DNA of 33,796 bases from an uncultured Shinella sp. (GTDB lineage: Bacteria > Pseudomonadota > Alphaproteobacteria > Rhizobiales > Rhizobiaceae), in the NCBI RefSeq assembly GCF_946479415.1, contig NZ_CAMLFY010000043.1:1-33796 (forward strand), given 5' to 3'. Each line of letters begins with the position of its first letter. Positions within the stretch are counted from its first letter, which is position 1. A program made the position numbers and the translations under genes. This document shows, piece by piece, positions 1 through 9,055 of this stretch. A model generated the notes under the pieces. The model ran no database searches, had not been told where the DNA came from, and saw only the letters and a program-made list of their open reading frames with translations.

Positions 1-1
1 C

Positions 2-71
2 GAACCGCGCGGTTCGATTTCACTTGATATGCGGGATAAAGAGGTCTATGTCAAATCGAACCGAACGGTTC
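2..71. promoter_or_regulatory. Twin operator-like palindromes upstream of emrAB
   Basis: Two copies of the inverted repeat GAACCG-NN-CGGTTC lie at 2-15 (centre CG, flanked so that 1-16 is a perfect 16-bp palindrome) and at 58-71 (centre AA). Their centres are 56 bp apart and the second ends 31 bp before the emrA start. Perfect short palindromes of this kind in front of an efflux operon are typical of TetR-family repressors, whose gene is often divergent. Such a gene would lie left of the window, so the regulator is inferred and not seen. Confidence 0.6.
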
Positions 72-102
72 AGTTCATTTTTCCATCCCAGAGAATGGTG
101 GC

Positions 103-1299
103 ATGCGCATGTCGACTTCCCATGGCGCCGGCACGGCGAAGGTTCGCCCGGTCAACGATGATTTCCAGGCTGAAACCGTCGAGGCAAAGCCGGTGACGAC
201 CGCCGAGGCGCCCGCGCCCGCCGCTGCCGTATCGGAGCCCGAAAAGAAGAAGGGCGGCCGCCGTTTCATGCTGCCGATCGTGGGCCTCGCGCTGCTGTCT
301 GCCGCCGGTTGGTATGGTTACCAGTGGTGGACGCATGGCCGCTTCATGATCTCGACGGATGATGCCTATATCGAAGGCGATATCGCCTCCATCTCGCCGA
401 AGGTTTCCGGTTATGTCGCAGCGGTGAATGTCGTTGCCAATCAGGCGGTCAAGGCCGGCGATCCGCTGGTTACGCTCGACGACGGCGACTATCTGCTCGC
501 CCGTGAACAGGCCGAGGCGCAGATCGCCACGCAGAAGCTGGCGCTTCACCGCATCGACGCGCAGATCGAGGGCGCCAAGGCGAGCCTTGCCCAGGCCGAA
601 GCCCAGAAGACGGCCTATCAGGCCGCCCTCAGCGGCGCGGAGGTCGCGGAAAAGCGCGCCAAGGAGCTGGCGGCGAAGGAAGTCGGCACGACCGCGTCGT
701 TCGACAGTGCCACGGTTGCGCTGGATCAGGCCAAGGCCAATCTCGTCGGTGCCGATGCCAATATCGTGTCCGCCAAGGCGAGCATCGCGGTGCTTCAGGC
801 GCAGCGCGCCGAATCAGACAGCGGCATCCGCTCGCTGGAGCTTGCCCGCGACAAGGCGGTGCGCGACCTCGGCTTCACCGTGTTGAAGGCGCCCTATGAC
901 GGCGTCATCGGTAACATTTCGGTACAGGTCGGCGACCTCGTTTCGGCCGGCGGGCGCCTTGCGGCCCTCGTTCCCGTGAAGGACCTCTATATCGAGGCGA
1001 ACTTCAAGGAAACGCAGATCGCCCATCTCGTGCCGGGCTCCAAGGTGCACCTGCATGTCGATGCCTATGAGCAAGACGATATTCTCGGCACCGTCGAGTC
1101 CATTGCGCCGGCCTCCGGCTCGGTCTTCTCGCTTTTGCCGGCGGAAAACGCCACGGGCAACTTCACCAAGGTCACCCAGCGCGTGCCGGTTCGCATCGCG
1201 ATCCCGAAGGATGTGCTGGATACCGGCAAGCTGCGGGCCGGCCTCAGCGTCGTGGTCGACGTCGACAGCCGCACGGCGCCGGGTGCCAAGGCCGAGTAA
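103..1299 (+). CDS. emrA: EmrA/HlyD-type membrane fusion protein of a multidrug efflux pump
   Basis: This is the periplasmic adaptor that links an inner-membrane MFS pump to an outer-membrane channel. The 398-residue product has a cytoplasmic N-terminus with a KKKGGRR stretch, one membrane anchor at about 56-74, a biotinyl-lipoyl half near 85-130 (STDDAYIEGDIASISPKVSG, usual for EmrA), a long Ala/Gln/Glu-rich coiled-coil hairpin at about 140-255, the second lipoyl half (VLKAPYDGVIGN) and a beta-barrel domain. Start codons at 103 and 109 are both possible; GGTGG just upstream is a weak ribosome site for either. The DHA2 transporter gene follows after 73 bp, which confirms the pairing. A TolC-like partner is not in the window. 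Control by the palindromes at 2-71 is likely. Family assignment is firm; the drug or other substrate is unknown. Confidence 0.9.
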   Translation: MRMSTSHGAGTAKVRPVNDDFQAETVEAKPVTTAEAPAPAAAVSEPEKKKGGRRFMLPIVGLALLSAAGWYGYQWWTHGRFMISTDDAYIEGDIASISPKVSGYVAAVNVVANQAVKAGDPLVTLDDGDYLLAREQAEAQIATQKLALHRIDAQIEGAKASLAQAEAQKTAYQAALSGAEVAEKRAKELAAKEVGTTASFDSATVALDQAKANLVGADANIVSAKASIAVLQAQRAESDSGIRSLELARDKAVRDLGFTVLKAPYDGVIGNISVQVGDLVSAGGRLAALVPVKDLYIEANFKETQIAHLVPGSKVHLHVDAYEQDDILGTVESIAPASGSVFSLLPAENATGNFTKVTQRVPVRIAIPKDVLDTGKLRAGLSVVVDVDSRTAPGAKAE

Positions 1300-1372
1300 A
1301 CACGAAAACATTGTTTTGACCGCATTGCGCAGCCGGCACCTGGCTGCCGTGCTTCCAGAAGGAACGCGGGCC

Positions 1373-2965
1373 ATGGCCGCGACCGCTCAACCGACCGCCG
1401 GCGCCCTGATGGCGGCCCCCGCGCAGGCCGATAAAGTTCCCGTCCGCCGTGTCATCGCCTTCTTCGCGATGGTCTTCGGCATGTTCATGTCGATCCTCGA
1501 TATCCAGATCGTCTCCGCTTCGCTCTCGGAAATCCAGGCCGGCCTCGGCGCCGGCGCCGACGAGATCGCCTGGGTGCAGACGTCCTATCTGATCGCCGAA
1601 GTCATCATGATCCCGCTGTCGGGCACGCTGGCGCGCATCGTCTCGACCCGCATCCTGTTCAGCTTCTCCGCCGCCGGATTCACGCTGGCCAGCGCGCTGG
1701 CCGCCACCGCGACGAATATCGACCAGATGATCGTCTATCGCGCCATCCAGGGCTTTATCGGCGGCGGCATGATCCCCTCCGTCTTCGCGGCGGCCTTCAC
1801 CATCTTCCCGCCCTCCAAGCGCTCCGTCGTCTCGCCGATGATCGGCCTCGTCGCGACGCTGGCGCCCACCATCGGCCCGACGGTCGGCGGCTATCTCAGC
1901 CACGCCTTCTCCTGGCACTGGCTGTTCCTCGTCAACATCATCCCCGGCATCATCGTCACGGTTCTGACCTTCAACCTGATCGATTTCGACAAGCCGGAAT
2001 TCAATCTGATCAAGCGCTTCGACTGGTGGGGCCTCATCTCCATGGCGGTCTTCCTGGGATCGCTGGAATACGTGCTGGAAGAGGGCAACAACAAGGATTG
2101 GTTCAGCGACGAGCATATCGTGCTCGGCTCGCTTGCCGTGGTCATCGGCGCGACCGTGTTCTTCTGGCGGGCCTTCAAGGTGCCGTTCCCGGTGGTGGAC
2201 CTGCGCGCCTTCGCCAACCGGAATTTCGCCTTCGGCTCGGTCTTCTCCTTCGTGATGGGCATCGGCCTCTATGGCCTGACCTATCTCTATCCGCTCTATC
2301 TGGCGCGCATCCGCGGCTACGATTCGCTGATGATCGGCGAGACCATGTTCGTCTCCGGCCTTGCCATGTTCTTCACCGCGCCGATCGCCGGCATGATGTC
2401 GTCAAGGCTCGATCCGCGCGTCATGATGGTGATGGGCCTCGGTGGTTTTGCGCTCGGCACCTGGTCGATGACGGGAATGACGGCCGACTGGGATTTCTAC
2501 GAGCTGCTGGTGCCGCAGATCCTGCGCGGCTGCTCGCTGATGATCTGCATGGTGCCGATCAACAACGTGGCGCTCGGCACGCTGCCGCCGGACCGTATCC
2601 GAAATGCGTCAGGCCTGTTCAACCTGACGCGCAACCTCGGCGGTGCCGTGGGGCTTGCCGTCATCAACACGATCCTCACCCAGCGCTCACAGGAGCACTA
2701 TCTGCGGCTGTCCGAGCATGTGCAGTGGGGCAATCCCGAAGCCGTCGACCAGCTGCGCAACATGGCGGCGAACTTCACCGCCCACGGGCTCGACGGTCAG
2801 ACGATCGCGATCAAAAAGATGGCCGGCATGGTGCAGCAGCAGGCCTATATCCTGTCCTTCATCGATATCTTCCTGCTGCTGACGGGCCTTTTCGCCACGC
2901 TCATCGTCTGCGTGCTGGCGATCCGCAAGCCGCAGGCCGTGGGCGGTGGTGGCGGCGGCCATTGA
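1373..2965 (+). CDS. emrB: EmrB/QacA-type (DHA2) MFS drug transporter
   Basis: This is the inner-membrane proton-driven pump partner of the upstream adaptor. The open frame extends back to 1055, but that part only shadows emrA. I place the start at ATG 1373 because AGAAGGA lies at 1358-1364 and the product then begins with a short Ala-rich tail followed by the first helix (VIAFFAMVFGMFMSILDIQI). The protein is 530 residues, normal for the 14-helix DHA2 family. It carries the family's motif C-like stretch (APTIGPTVGG, about residues 162-172) and the QTSYLIAEVI segment typical of EmrB. The C-terminus ends in a glycine run and His. Its stop codon abuts the stop of the convergent phzF gene with no gap, through a shared TGATCA palindrome at 2963-2968. 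Substrate unknown. Confidence 0.9.
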   Translation: MAATAQPTAGALMAAPAQADKVPVRRVIAFFAMVFGMFMSILDIQIVSASLSEIQAGLGAGADEIAWVQTSYLIAEVIMIPLSGTLARIVSTRILFSFSAAGFTLASALAATATNIDQMIVYRAIQGFIGGGMIPSVFAAAFTIFPPSKRSVVSPMIGLVATLAPTIGPTVGGYLSHAFSWHWLFLVNIIPGIIVTVLTFNLIDFDKPEFNLIKRFDWWGLISMAVFLGSLEYVLEEGNNKDWFSDEHIVLGSLAVVIGATVFFWRAFKVPFPVVDLRAFANRNFAFGSVFSFVMGIGLYGLTYLYPLYLARIRGYDSLMIGETMFVSGLAMFFTAPIAGMMSSRLDPRVMMVMGLGGFALGTWSMTGMTADWDFYELLVPQILRGCSLMICMVPINNVALGTLPPDRIRNASGLFNLTRNLGGAVGLAVINTILTQRSQEHYLRLSEHVQWGNPEAVDQLRNMAANFTAHGLDGQTIAIKKMAGMVQQQAYILSFIDIFLLLTGLFATLIVCVLAIRKPQAVGGGGGGH

Positions 2966-3844
2966 TCAGACGCTGATCGTGCCGCTCATGACCGGCACGC
3001 AGGCGCCGCCGATGTGAACCTTGCCGTCTGCGTCGACTTCGACGGCAAGCAGGCTCGGTCGCCCCATATCGATGCCCTGCGCCACCGCAAAGCGGCGCGG
3101 GGCAGCGCCTGCCAGTTTGGCCAGAAGCGCGCAGGTCGCCGCCGTGGCGCTTCCGGTCGCCGGGTCCTCCGGCAGGCCGTCGAAGGGCGCGAACATCCGG
3201 GCTGTGAAATCCACCGTACCATCCTCGTCCGACAGTTCCCGGCAATAAAGATAGATCGCGTCGGCATGGTCCGTCGGCAGGATGGCGGAGAAGGCCGTCA
3301 TGTCGGCCTTGGCACGCCGCAAGGCATCGCGTGTCGCGATCTCCACGACGATGAAGGCGAGGCCCACGGAGGCGATGCTGGGCTGGTGCACGGAAAGCGC
3401 GATATCCGCTGCATCGAGCGACACGCAGGCCGCGACGCTGGCCGGGGTGAAGGTTTTGCCGATGCTCAGCGGCTGCGGCGCGGTCAGCTGCACCGCGTCG
3501 ACCTCGCCGTCGATCCGCAGGATTTTCGCCCGCACGAGACCGGCAGCTTCCTCGAAGACGAATGCCTCCGCCGTACCATCGGCCAGCGCCAGCGCATAGG
3601 CGGTGCCGACATTGGGGTGGCCGGCGAAGGGCACTTCGACGGTCGGCGTGAAGATGCGCACATGCGCCGTGTGGGCCTCATCCTTCGGGCGCAGCACGAA
3701 GGTCGTTTCGGAATAGTTGAATTCGCGGGCGATGGTCTGCATCTCCGCGTCCGTCAGGCGGTCCGCATCGAGCACCACGGCCAGTGGATTGCCGCCGAAG
3801 CGGGTCCGGGTGAAGACATCAAGCGTGTGATAGGCGAGTTTCAT
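2966..3844 (-). CDS. PhzF-family isomerase/epimerase-like protein
   Basis: The 292-residue product belongs to the PhzF family (diaminopimelate-epimerase fold), whose best known member isomerises dihydro-3-hydroxyanthranilate in phenazine synthesis; most members have no known substrate. The N-terminus shows the family signature FTRTRFGGNPLAVV, then NYSET with the expected catalytic Glu46, and FAGHPNVGTA. Near the C-terminus is DPATGSATAA, another family hallmark. The ATG at 3844 has GGAGA seven bases upstream. No phenazine genes are nearby, so a phenazine role is not supported. It is convergent with emrB, sharing the TGATCA that supplies both stop codons. Confidence 0.88.
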   Translation of the reverse strand: MKLAYHTLDVFTRTRFGGNPLAVVLDADRLTDAEMQTIAREFNYSETTFVLRPKDEAHTAHVRIFTPTVEVPFAGHPNVGTAYALALADGTAEAFVFEEAAGLVRAKILRIDGEVDAVQLTAPQPLSIGKTFTPASVAACVSLDAADIALSVHQPSIASVGLAFIVVEIATRDALRRAKADMTAFSAILPTDHADAIYLYCRELSDEDGTVDFTARMFAPFDGLPEDPATGSATAATCALLAKLAGAAPRRFAVAQGIDMGRPSLLAVEVDADGKVHIGGACVPVMSGTISV

Positions 3845-3962
3845 CAGGGGTCTCCGTCACTGCTTTGGTAGCAAGTCCATCCTCACCCCTCAAGCGGTGC
3901 TGTACCTCGGCGTCATCCTGATTCAGAATGTGGTCCTCTGTTCTTTTCATCGGAGCCTCCGC

Positions 3963-5081
3963 ATGCCCTTCCGTCCCACGCGCCGCCATCTTCTTCTTGG
4001 AGCCGGTGGTCTTGGCCTGTCGCTCGCTTTGCCGCGGCTCTCAGCGGTTGCGCAAGGTGCGCGGCCCGCTACGGATGCGACCTTCCTGTTCTCCTGCGAC
4101 GTGCATGCCTGTCTCGTCTCGGCCGATAGCCTCAGCCCGAACTGCGCGGCCGAGGGTAAGACGGATGCGGCGCTGCTGCGGCATGTGGCGGCGCTGAATT
4201 CGGTCGGCGATCTCACTTGGCCGGCCGAGATCGGCGGCAAGCCTTCGGGCCTCGCCAGTGCCGGCGCGCGGATCGCGACGCCGCTCGGCCTCGTGCTCGG
4301 CGGAGACATGACGGATGACGGCGGCGGACAGGTGAAAGTGCCGGGGGAGGGGCGCCAGCTGCAGCAGTTCGCCAGCCGCTACCAGCAGGGCACCGGGCCG
4401 GACCGTGTGCACTATCCCGTCTATAATGGCCTCGGCAATCATGATCTCGACCAGGACGGCGTGGCGCCGCATACCGATTGGTACAGGCGCGAACTGCGTG
4501 ACTATGTCGAGCTGAACCATCGCTCCACCGTGTTCTACAAGGCGCCTGTGCCGGCGGGAAATTACGACATCGATTCCGACAACTATTCCTGGGACTGGGG
4601 CGGCCTGCATCTCGTGCAGCTCCAGCGCTTCGGCGGCGACGACACGAAACATGCCATCAGCGGCCTTGCCTGGCTGAAGCAGGATCTTGCAGATGCCGCG
4701 GCCGACGGTCGCCCCGTCGTGCTGTTCCAGCACTACGGCTGGGACCAGTTCTCCACCGAGCACTGGGATCCGGCGGCGAAGACGTTCGATCCGCACGGGG
4801 CCGGTCCTGCCCATTGGTGGACGGATGCGGAGCGCACGGCCCTGCTCGATGTGCTCAAGGGCTACAATATCGTCGGTATCTTCCACGGCCACGAGCACCC
4901 GACCCCGATGATCTACAACAGCGCGGGCCATGACATCTTCAAGCCCGTCGCCGCCTTCCTCGGCGGTTTCGCGCTGGTGCGCGTGACGGACGGTTTTTTG
5001 GATGTCGTGCTCGCGCAAGCCGATGAAAATTCCGGCGAAATCACCTTCACCAACGCCTTCAGCAAACGCTTCTCCGGCTGA
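3963..5081 (+). CDS. Tat-exported calcineurin-like metallophosphoesterase
   Basis: This is probably a periplasmic phosphoesterase using two metal ions; its substrate is unknown. The open frame runs back to 3897, but I choose ATG 3963: GGAG lies at 3952-3955, and the product then starts with a twin-arginine signal (TRRHLLLGAGGLGLSLAL, Ala-rich cleavage zone near 28-32). The 372-residue protein has the full metallophosphoesterase set: D46-x-H48, GGD115MTDDG, GN159H160D161, a His at 257 (FQHYG) and GH310EH312. No lipid anchor or membrane segment is visible beyond the signal. It stands alone between the convergent phzF side and the xylose operon, with only 85 bp to the regulator gene. Confidence 0.82.
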   Translation: MPFRPTRRHLLLGAGGLGLSLALPRLSAVAQGARPATDATFLFSCDVHACLVSADSLSPNCAAEGKTDAALLRHVAALNSVGDLTWPAEIGGKPSGLASAGARIATPLGLVLGGDMTDDGGGQVKVPGEGRQLQQFASRYQQGTGPDRVHYPVYNGLGNHDLDQDGVAPHTDWYRRELRDYVELNHRSTVFYKAPVPAGNYDIDSDNYSWDWGGLHLVQLQRFGGDDTKHAISGLAWLKQDLADAAADGRPVVLFQHYGWDQFSTEHWDPAAKTFDPHGAGPAHWWTDAERTALLDVLKGYNIVGIFHGHEHPTPMIYNSAGHDIFKPVAAFLGGFALVRVTDGFLDVVLAQADENSGEITFTNAFSKRFSG

Positions 5082-5112
5082 GAAAATCCATGCCGGAAAC
5101 GGCGTCGGCAAG

Positions 5113-5136
5113 TTTTTGATTTACGTACATCAAAAA
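5113..5136. promoter_or_regulatory. Candidate LacI-type operator of the xylose operon
   Basis: A 24-bp inverted repeat has perfect 8-bp arms, TTTTTGAT (5113-5120) and ATCAAAAA (5129-5136), around TTACGTAC. It ends 30 bp before the start of the LacI gene at 5167, where a repressor would block transcription of its own operon. The left T-run follows a small GCCG-GAAA-CGGC hairpin (5092-5103), so it could also help end transcription of the upstream gene. The regulator assignment is by position only. Confidence 0.55.
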
Positions 5137-5166
5137 TTCCTCTAAGGGTCTCGGCACGGAGGAGAA

Positions 5167-6207
5167 ATGAGACCCACAGTCCATGACATTGCCGCGGAAG
5201 CGGGCGTGAGCCTTGCCACCGTCGATCGTGTTCTGAACGATCGGCCGGGTGTGCGCGGCGTCACCAAGGCCAAGGTCGAGGCGGCCATCGCATCGCTCGG
5301 CTATGTGCGCGATGTCGCGGCGGCCAACCTCGCCAAGAGCCGCGTCTATCCGCTCGTCTTCATCCTGCCGGAGGGCGACAATCCCTTCATGCGCGGCCTG
5401 GAAGCGGAAGTGCGCCGCGCTGGCCTGCATTCGGCCATCGAGCGCACACGCCTGTCCGTCGTGACCGTTCCGGCCTTCGATGCGACGGCGCTGGCCGCCG
5501 CGATGGATGCAGCCATTGACGAGGGCGTTTCCGGCATCGCGGCCGTGGCCGTCGATGCGCCCGAGGTTTTCGCCGCGATCGACCGTGCGCGGGAGGCGGG
5601 CGTTCCGGTCGTCACCCTGGTCTCCGACCTCTCGGGCTCCGGCCGCGATCATTTCATCGGCGTCGACAACATTGCTGCCGGCCGCACCGCCGGCAGCCTG
5701 ATGGGCCGTTTCCTCGGCAACCGGCCGGGACCGGTGGCCGTGCTCGCCGGCTCGATGCGCGTGCGTGACCATGGCGAGCGCCTCGAAGGGTTTTTAGCCG
5801 CCATGTCGGCCATGCCGAGCGCTCGCGCCATCCTGCCCGTACTCGAAGGCCAGGACGATCCGGAGCTGTCTTTCAAACTGATCGCCGATTGCCTCGCAGC
5901 CGTGCCTGATCTCGCCGGGATCTACAATCTCGGCGCCGGCAACCGGGGCCTCCTGAAGGCGCTGGCGGCGCGCGGCACGGACCTTTGCGTGATCGTGCAC
6001 GAACTCACCGGCGAGACCCGTGGTGCCCTGGAAAGCGGGGTCATCGACACCGTGCTCAACCAAGATGCCGGCCACGAGGTGCGCAGCGCCATTCGCGTGC
6101 TGCGCGCCAAGGCGGATGGCCTGTCGGTCAATGCCGCGCAGGAGCGCATCCGCCTCGACATCTTCATCAAGGACAACCTTCCGCCGGCTGGTCCGGACGA
6201 GGAATAG
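5167..6207 (+). CDS. LacI-family transcriptional regulator of the xylose operon
   Basis: The 346-residue product has an N-terminal LacI helix-turn-helix (TVHDIAAEAGVSLATVDRVL, residues 4-23), a hinge, and a periplasmic-binding-protein-like sugar domain with an FIGVDNIAAGRTAG segment. A strong GGAGGAG ribosome site precedes the ATG. It is the first gene of an apparent regulator-xylB-xylA operon: its stop at 6205-6207 overlaps the ribosome site of xylB. This arrangement suggests that it senses xylose, xylulose or a related pentose and represses its own operon through the palindrome at 5113-5136. The ligand is inferred from the neighbours. Confidence 0.88.
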   Translation: MRPTVHDIAAEAGVSLATVDRVLNDRPGVRGVTKAKVEAAIASLGYVRDVAAANLAKSRVYPLVFILPEGDNPFMRGLEAEVRRAGLHSAIERTRLSVVTVPAFDATALAAAMDAAIDEGVSGIAAVAVDAPEVFAAIDRAREAGVPVVTLVSDLSGSGRDHFIGVDNIAAGRTAGSLMGRFLGNRPGPVAVLAGSMRVRDHGERLEGFLAAMSAMPSARAILPVLEGQDDPELSFKLIADCLAAVPDLAGIYNLGAGNRGLLKALAARGTDLCVIVHELTGETRGALESGVIDTVLNQDAGHEVRSAIRVLRAKADGLSVNAAQERIRLDIFIKDNLPPAGPDEE

Positions 6208-6216
6208 GAGAGCCAC

Positions 6217-7671
6217 ATGTATCTCGGGATCGACTTGGGCACGTCGGGCGTCAAGGCCATGCTCATCGATGGCGAACAGCGCGTCATCGGCTCGGCGACC
6301 GGCAAGGAGGTCGCCACTGCGCGCCCGCATGCCGGCTGGTCCGAGCAGGATCCGGCCGACTGGATCCGCGCGACGGAGGAGGCGATTGCCGGCCTGCGCG
6401 CTGATCATCCGGCCGCACTTGCGGCAGTGCGCGGCATCGGCCTTTCCGGCCATATGCATGGCGCGACCCTGCTCGATGCCGAGGACAAGGTGCTGCGTCC
6501 CTGCATCATGTGGAACGACACGCGCAGCCATCGCGAGGCGGCAAGCCTCGATGCGGATCCGCGCTTCCGCAAGATCACCGGCAACATCGTCTTCCCCGGC
6601 TTCACCGCGCCGAAACTCGCCTGGGTGAAGAACAACGAACCGGATATCTTCGCGAAGGTCCGCTGGGTCCTGCTGCCGAAAGACTTCTTGCGCGTCTGGC
6701 TGACCGGTGAGCACCTGTCGGAAATGTCGGATTCCGCCGGCACCGCCTGGCTTGATACCGGTGCCCGCAAATGGTCGGCCGACCTTCTCGCTGCCACAGA
6801 TCTCGAAGAGCGCCAGATGCCGGGGCTGGTGGAAGGCACGGATGCTGCGGGCATCCTTCGTCCGGAGCTTGCCGCCCGGTGGGGCCTCGGTGAGGGGATC
6901 GTCGTGGCCGGCGGGGCGGGCGACAATGCCGCCTCGGCCTGCGGCATGGGCACGGTGCGCGAGGGCTCGGCCTTCGTGTCGCTCGGCACGTCGGGCGTGC
7001 TGTTTGCCGCCAATGCCAGCTACCTGCCGAACCCGGAAAGCGCGGTCCATGCCTTCTGCCACGCACTGCCCGCCACCTGGCACCAGATGGGCGTCATTCT
7101 CTCCGCGACCGATGCCCTGAACTGGCATTCGCGCGCCACCGGCGCCTCCGCCGCCGACCTGACGAAGGAACTCGGCGAGACCCTGCAGGCGCCCTCCGGC
7201 GTCACCTTCCTGCCCTATCTCTCCGGCGAGCGCACGCCGCACAACGATGCCGCCATCCGCGGTGCCTTCCTCGGGCTTGGCCATGAAAGCAGCCGTGTGG
7301 TGTTGACCCAGGCGGTGCTGGAGGGCGTGTCCTTCGCCATCCGCGACAGCCTCGAAGCCCTGAAATCCGCCGGCACCAAGCTCTCGCGCGTCACCGCCAT
7401 CGGCGGCGGCTCGCGCTCGCGTTACTGGCTGAAATCCATCGCCACGGCGCTCGGTCTTCCCGTCGATCTCCCGGCGGATGGCGACTTCGGTGCCGCTTTC
7501 GGCGCCGCCCGCCTCGGCCTCATCGCGGCGACCGGCGCCGATCCCATCGCGGTCTGCACGGCGCCCAAAACCGCTGAGACCATCGATCCCGAGGCGGCGC
7601 TCGGCGCTGCCTATGAGGATGCCTATCAGCGCTACCGCCGGCTCTATCCGGCCATCCGCGCCGCTTACTGA
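6217..7671 (+). CDS. xylB: Xylulokinase
   Basis: Xylulokinase phosphorylates D-xylulose to xylulose 5-phosphate, which feeds the pentose phosphate pathway. The 484-residue length is typical of bacterial XylB. The FGGY-kinase features are clear: the N-terminal phosphate loop [15 protein letters not shown], the [13 protein letters not shown] segment carrying the xylulokinase substrate-binding MHG, a CIMWNDTR motif, [11 protein letters not shown], and the C-terminal [12 protein letters not shown] adenine-binding segment. The start has a GGAG site that overlaps the stop of the upstream regulator gene. xylA follows after 26 bp. The MHG motif and the xylA neighbour make xylulose far likelier than other FGGY substrates. 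Confidence 0.95.
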   Translation: MYLGIDLGTSGVKAMLIDGEQRVIGSATGKEVATARPHAGWSEQDPADWIRATEEAIAGLRADHPAALAAVRGIGLSGHMHGATLLDAEDKVLRPCIMWNDTRSHREAASLDADPRFRKITGNIVFPGFTAPKLAWVKNNEPDIFAKVRWVLLPKDFLRVWLTGEHLSEMSDSAGTAWLDTGARKWSADLLAATDLEERQMPGLVEGTDAAGILRPELAARWGLGEGIVVAGGAGDNAASACGMGTVREGSAFVSLGTSGVLFAANASYLPNPESAVHAFCHALPATWHQMGVILSATDALNWHSRATGASAADLTKELGETLQAPSGVTFLPYLSGERTPHNDAAIRGAFLGLGHESSRVVLTQAVLEGVSFAIRDSLEALKSAGTKLSRVTAIGGGSRSRYWLKSIATALGLPVDLPADGDFGAAFGAARLGLIAATGADPIAVCTAPKTAETIDPEAALGAAYEDAYQRYRRLYPAIRAAY

Positions 7672-7697
7672 CCTTAAACATTTCAAGAGGAGACATC

Positions 7698-9008
7698 ATG
7701 GCTACCGGCTTTTTCGGCGATATCGCCAAGATCAAATATGAAGGGCCCGACAGCACCAATCCGCTGGCCTTCCGCCACTACAATCCCGACGAGATCGTCG
7801 CGGGCAAGCGCATGGAAGACCATCTGCGCTTTGCCGTCGCCTACTGGCATACCTTCGTCTGGCCGGGCGGCGACCCCTTCGGCGGCCAGACCTTCGAGCG
7901 CCCGTGGTTCGAGGACTCGATGCAGGCGGCGAAGTTGAAGGCCGATGTCGCCTTCGAATTCTTCCAGCTGCTCGGTGTGCCCTTCTACTGCTTCCACGAC
8001 GCGGATGTGCGCCCCGAGGGCAAGGACTTCGTCGAGAACACGAAGAACCTCAACGAGATCGTCGACTATTTCGCCAAGAAGCAGGCCGACACCGGCGTGA
8101 AGCTGCTCTGGGGCACGGCGAACCTCTTCTCCAACCGCCGCTATATGGGCGGTGCCGCGACGAACCCAGATCCTGATGTCTTCGCCTTTGCCGCCGCGAC
8201 GGTGAAGACCTGCATGGACGCCACGCACCGCCTCGGCGGCGACAATTACGTGCTGTGGGGCGGCCGCGAGGGCTACGAGACGCTGCTCAACACCAATCTC
8301 GGCCAGGAGCTCGATCAGCTCGGCCGCTTCGTCAACATGGTCGTCGAATACAAGCACAAGATCGGCTTCAAGGGCGCGATCCTGATCGAGCCCAAGCCGC
8401 AGGAGCCGACCAAGCACCAGTACGACTATGACGTCGCGACGGTCTTCGGCTTCCTCAAGAAATACGGCCTGGAAAACGAGGTGAAGGTCAATATCGAGCA
8501 GGGCCATGCGATCCTGGCCGGCCATTCCTTCGAGCACGAGCTGGCGCTGGCCAATGCGCTCGGCATCTTCGGCTCCATCGATATGAACCGCAACGACTAC
8601 CAGTCCGGCTGGGATACCGACCAGTTCCCCAACAACGTGCCGGAAATGGCGCTGGCCTTCTATCAGGTTCTCGCCGGCGGCGGCTTCACCACCGGTGGCA
8701 CGAATTTCGATGCGAAGCTGCGCCGCCAGTCGATCGATCCGGAAGACCTGCTGATCGGCCACATCGGCGGCATGGATTGCTGCGCGCGCGGCGTGAAGGC
8801 TGCGGCCAAGATGATCGAGGACAAGGCGCTGTCCGGCCCGCTCGCGGATCGCTATGCGGGCTGGCAGTCTCCGGAAGCACAGAACGTCCTTTCGGGCGGC
8901 TCGTCGCTGGAGGCTATGGAGGCCTATGTGCTAAACCACGGCGTCAATCCGAAGCCGCGGTCCGGTAAGCAGGAATTCCTTGAAAACGTGGTCAACCGCT
9001 ACGTCTGA
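7698..9008 (+). CDS. xylA: Xylose isomerase
   Basis: Xylose isomerase converts D-xylose to D-xylulose in the cytoplasm using two divalent metals. The 436-residue product is the longer class II type. It shows WPGGDPFGG near residue 60, the active-site His in [13 protein letters not shown], the [10 protein letters not shown] signature, the metal-site stretch [16 protein letters not shown], and [24 protein letters not shown] precedes the ATG at 7698. It is the last gene of the operon and is followed by a strong terminator at 9031-9055. Nothing unusual is visible. Confidence 0.97.
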   Translation: MATGFFGDIAKIKYEGPDSTNPLAFRHYNPDEIVAGKRMEDHLRFAVAYWHTFVWPGGDPFGGQTFERPWFEDSMQAAKLKADVAFEFFQLLGVPFYCFHDADVRPEGKDFVENTKNLNEIVDYFAKKQADTGVKLLWGTANLFSNRRYMGGAATNPDPDVFAFAAATVKTCMDATHRLGGDNYVLWGGREGYETLLNTNLGQELDQLGRFVNMVVEYKHKIGFKGAILIEPKPQEPTKHQYDYDVATVFGFLKKYGLENEVKVNIEQGHAILAGHSFEHELALANALGIFGSIDMNRNDYQSGWDTDQFPNNVPEMALAFYQVLAGGGFTTGGTNFDAKLRRQSIDPEDLLIGHIGGMDCCARGVKAAAKMIEDKALSGPLADRYAGWQSPEAQNVLSGGSSLEAMEAYVLNHGVNPKPRSGKQEFLENVVNRYV

Positions 9009-9030
9009 ACCGCATTTTTAGAGAATAAAG

Positions 9031-9055
9031 AAGGGCGCCATCGGCGCCCTTTTTG
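9031..9055 (+). terminator. Rho-independent terminator after xylA
   Basis: The 9-bp stem AAGGGCGCC (9031-9039) / GGCGCCCTT (9043-9051) with an ATC loop runs into a T-rich tract (TTTTTGTTT). It lies 22 bp after the xylA stop and is the clearest intrinsic terminator in the window. Confidence 0.88.

Noticed and set aside
1055..1372. N-terminal extension of the emrB frame
   Set aside because: It overlaps emrA in another frame and encodes a Pro/Arg/Ser-rich shadow; ATG 1373 has a good ribosome site and gives a normal DHA2 N-terminus.
5794..7686. 630-codon open frame antisense to the xylose regulator and xylB
   Set aside because: It is fully opposite two clear genes and rich in Gly, Ala, Arg and His; long antisense frames are common in high-GC DNA.
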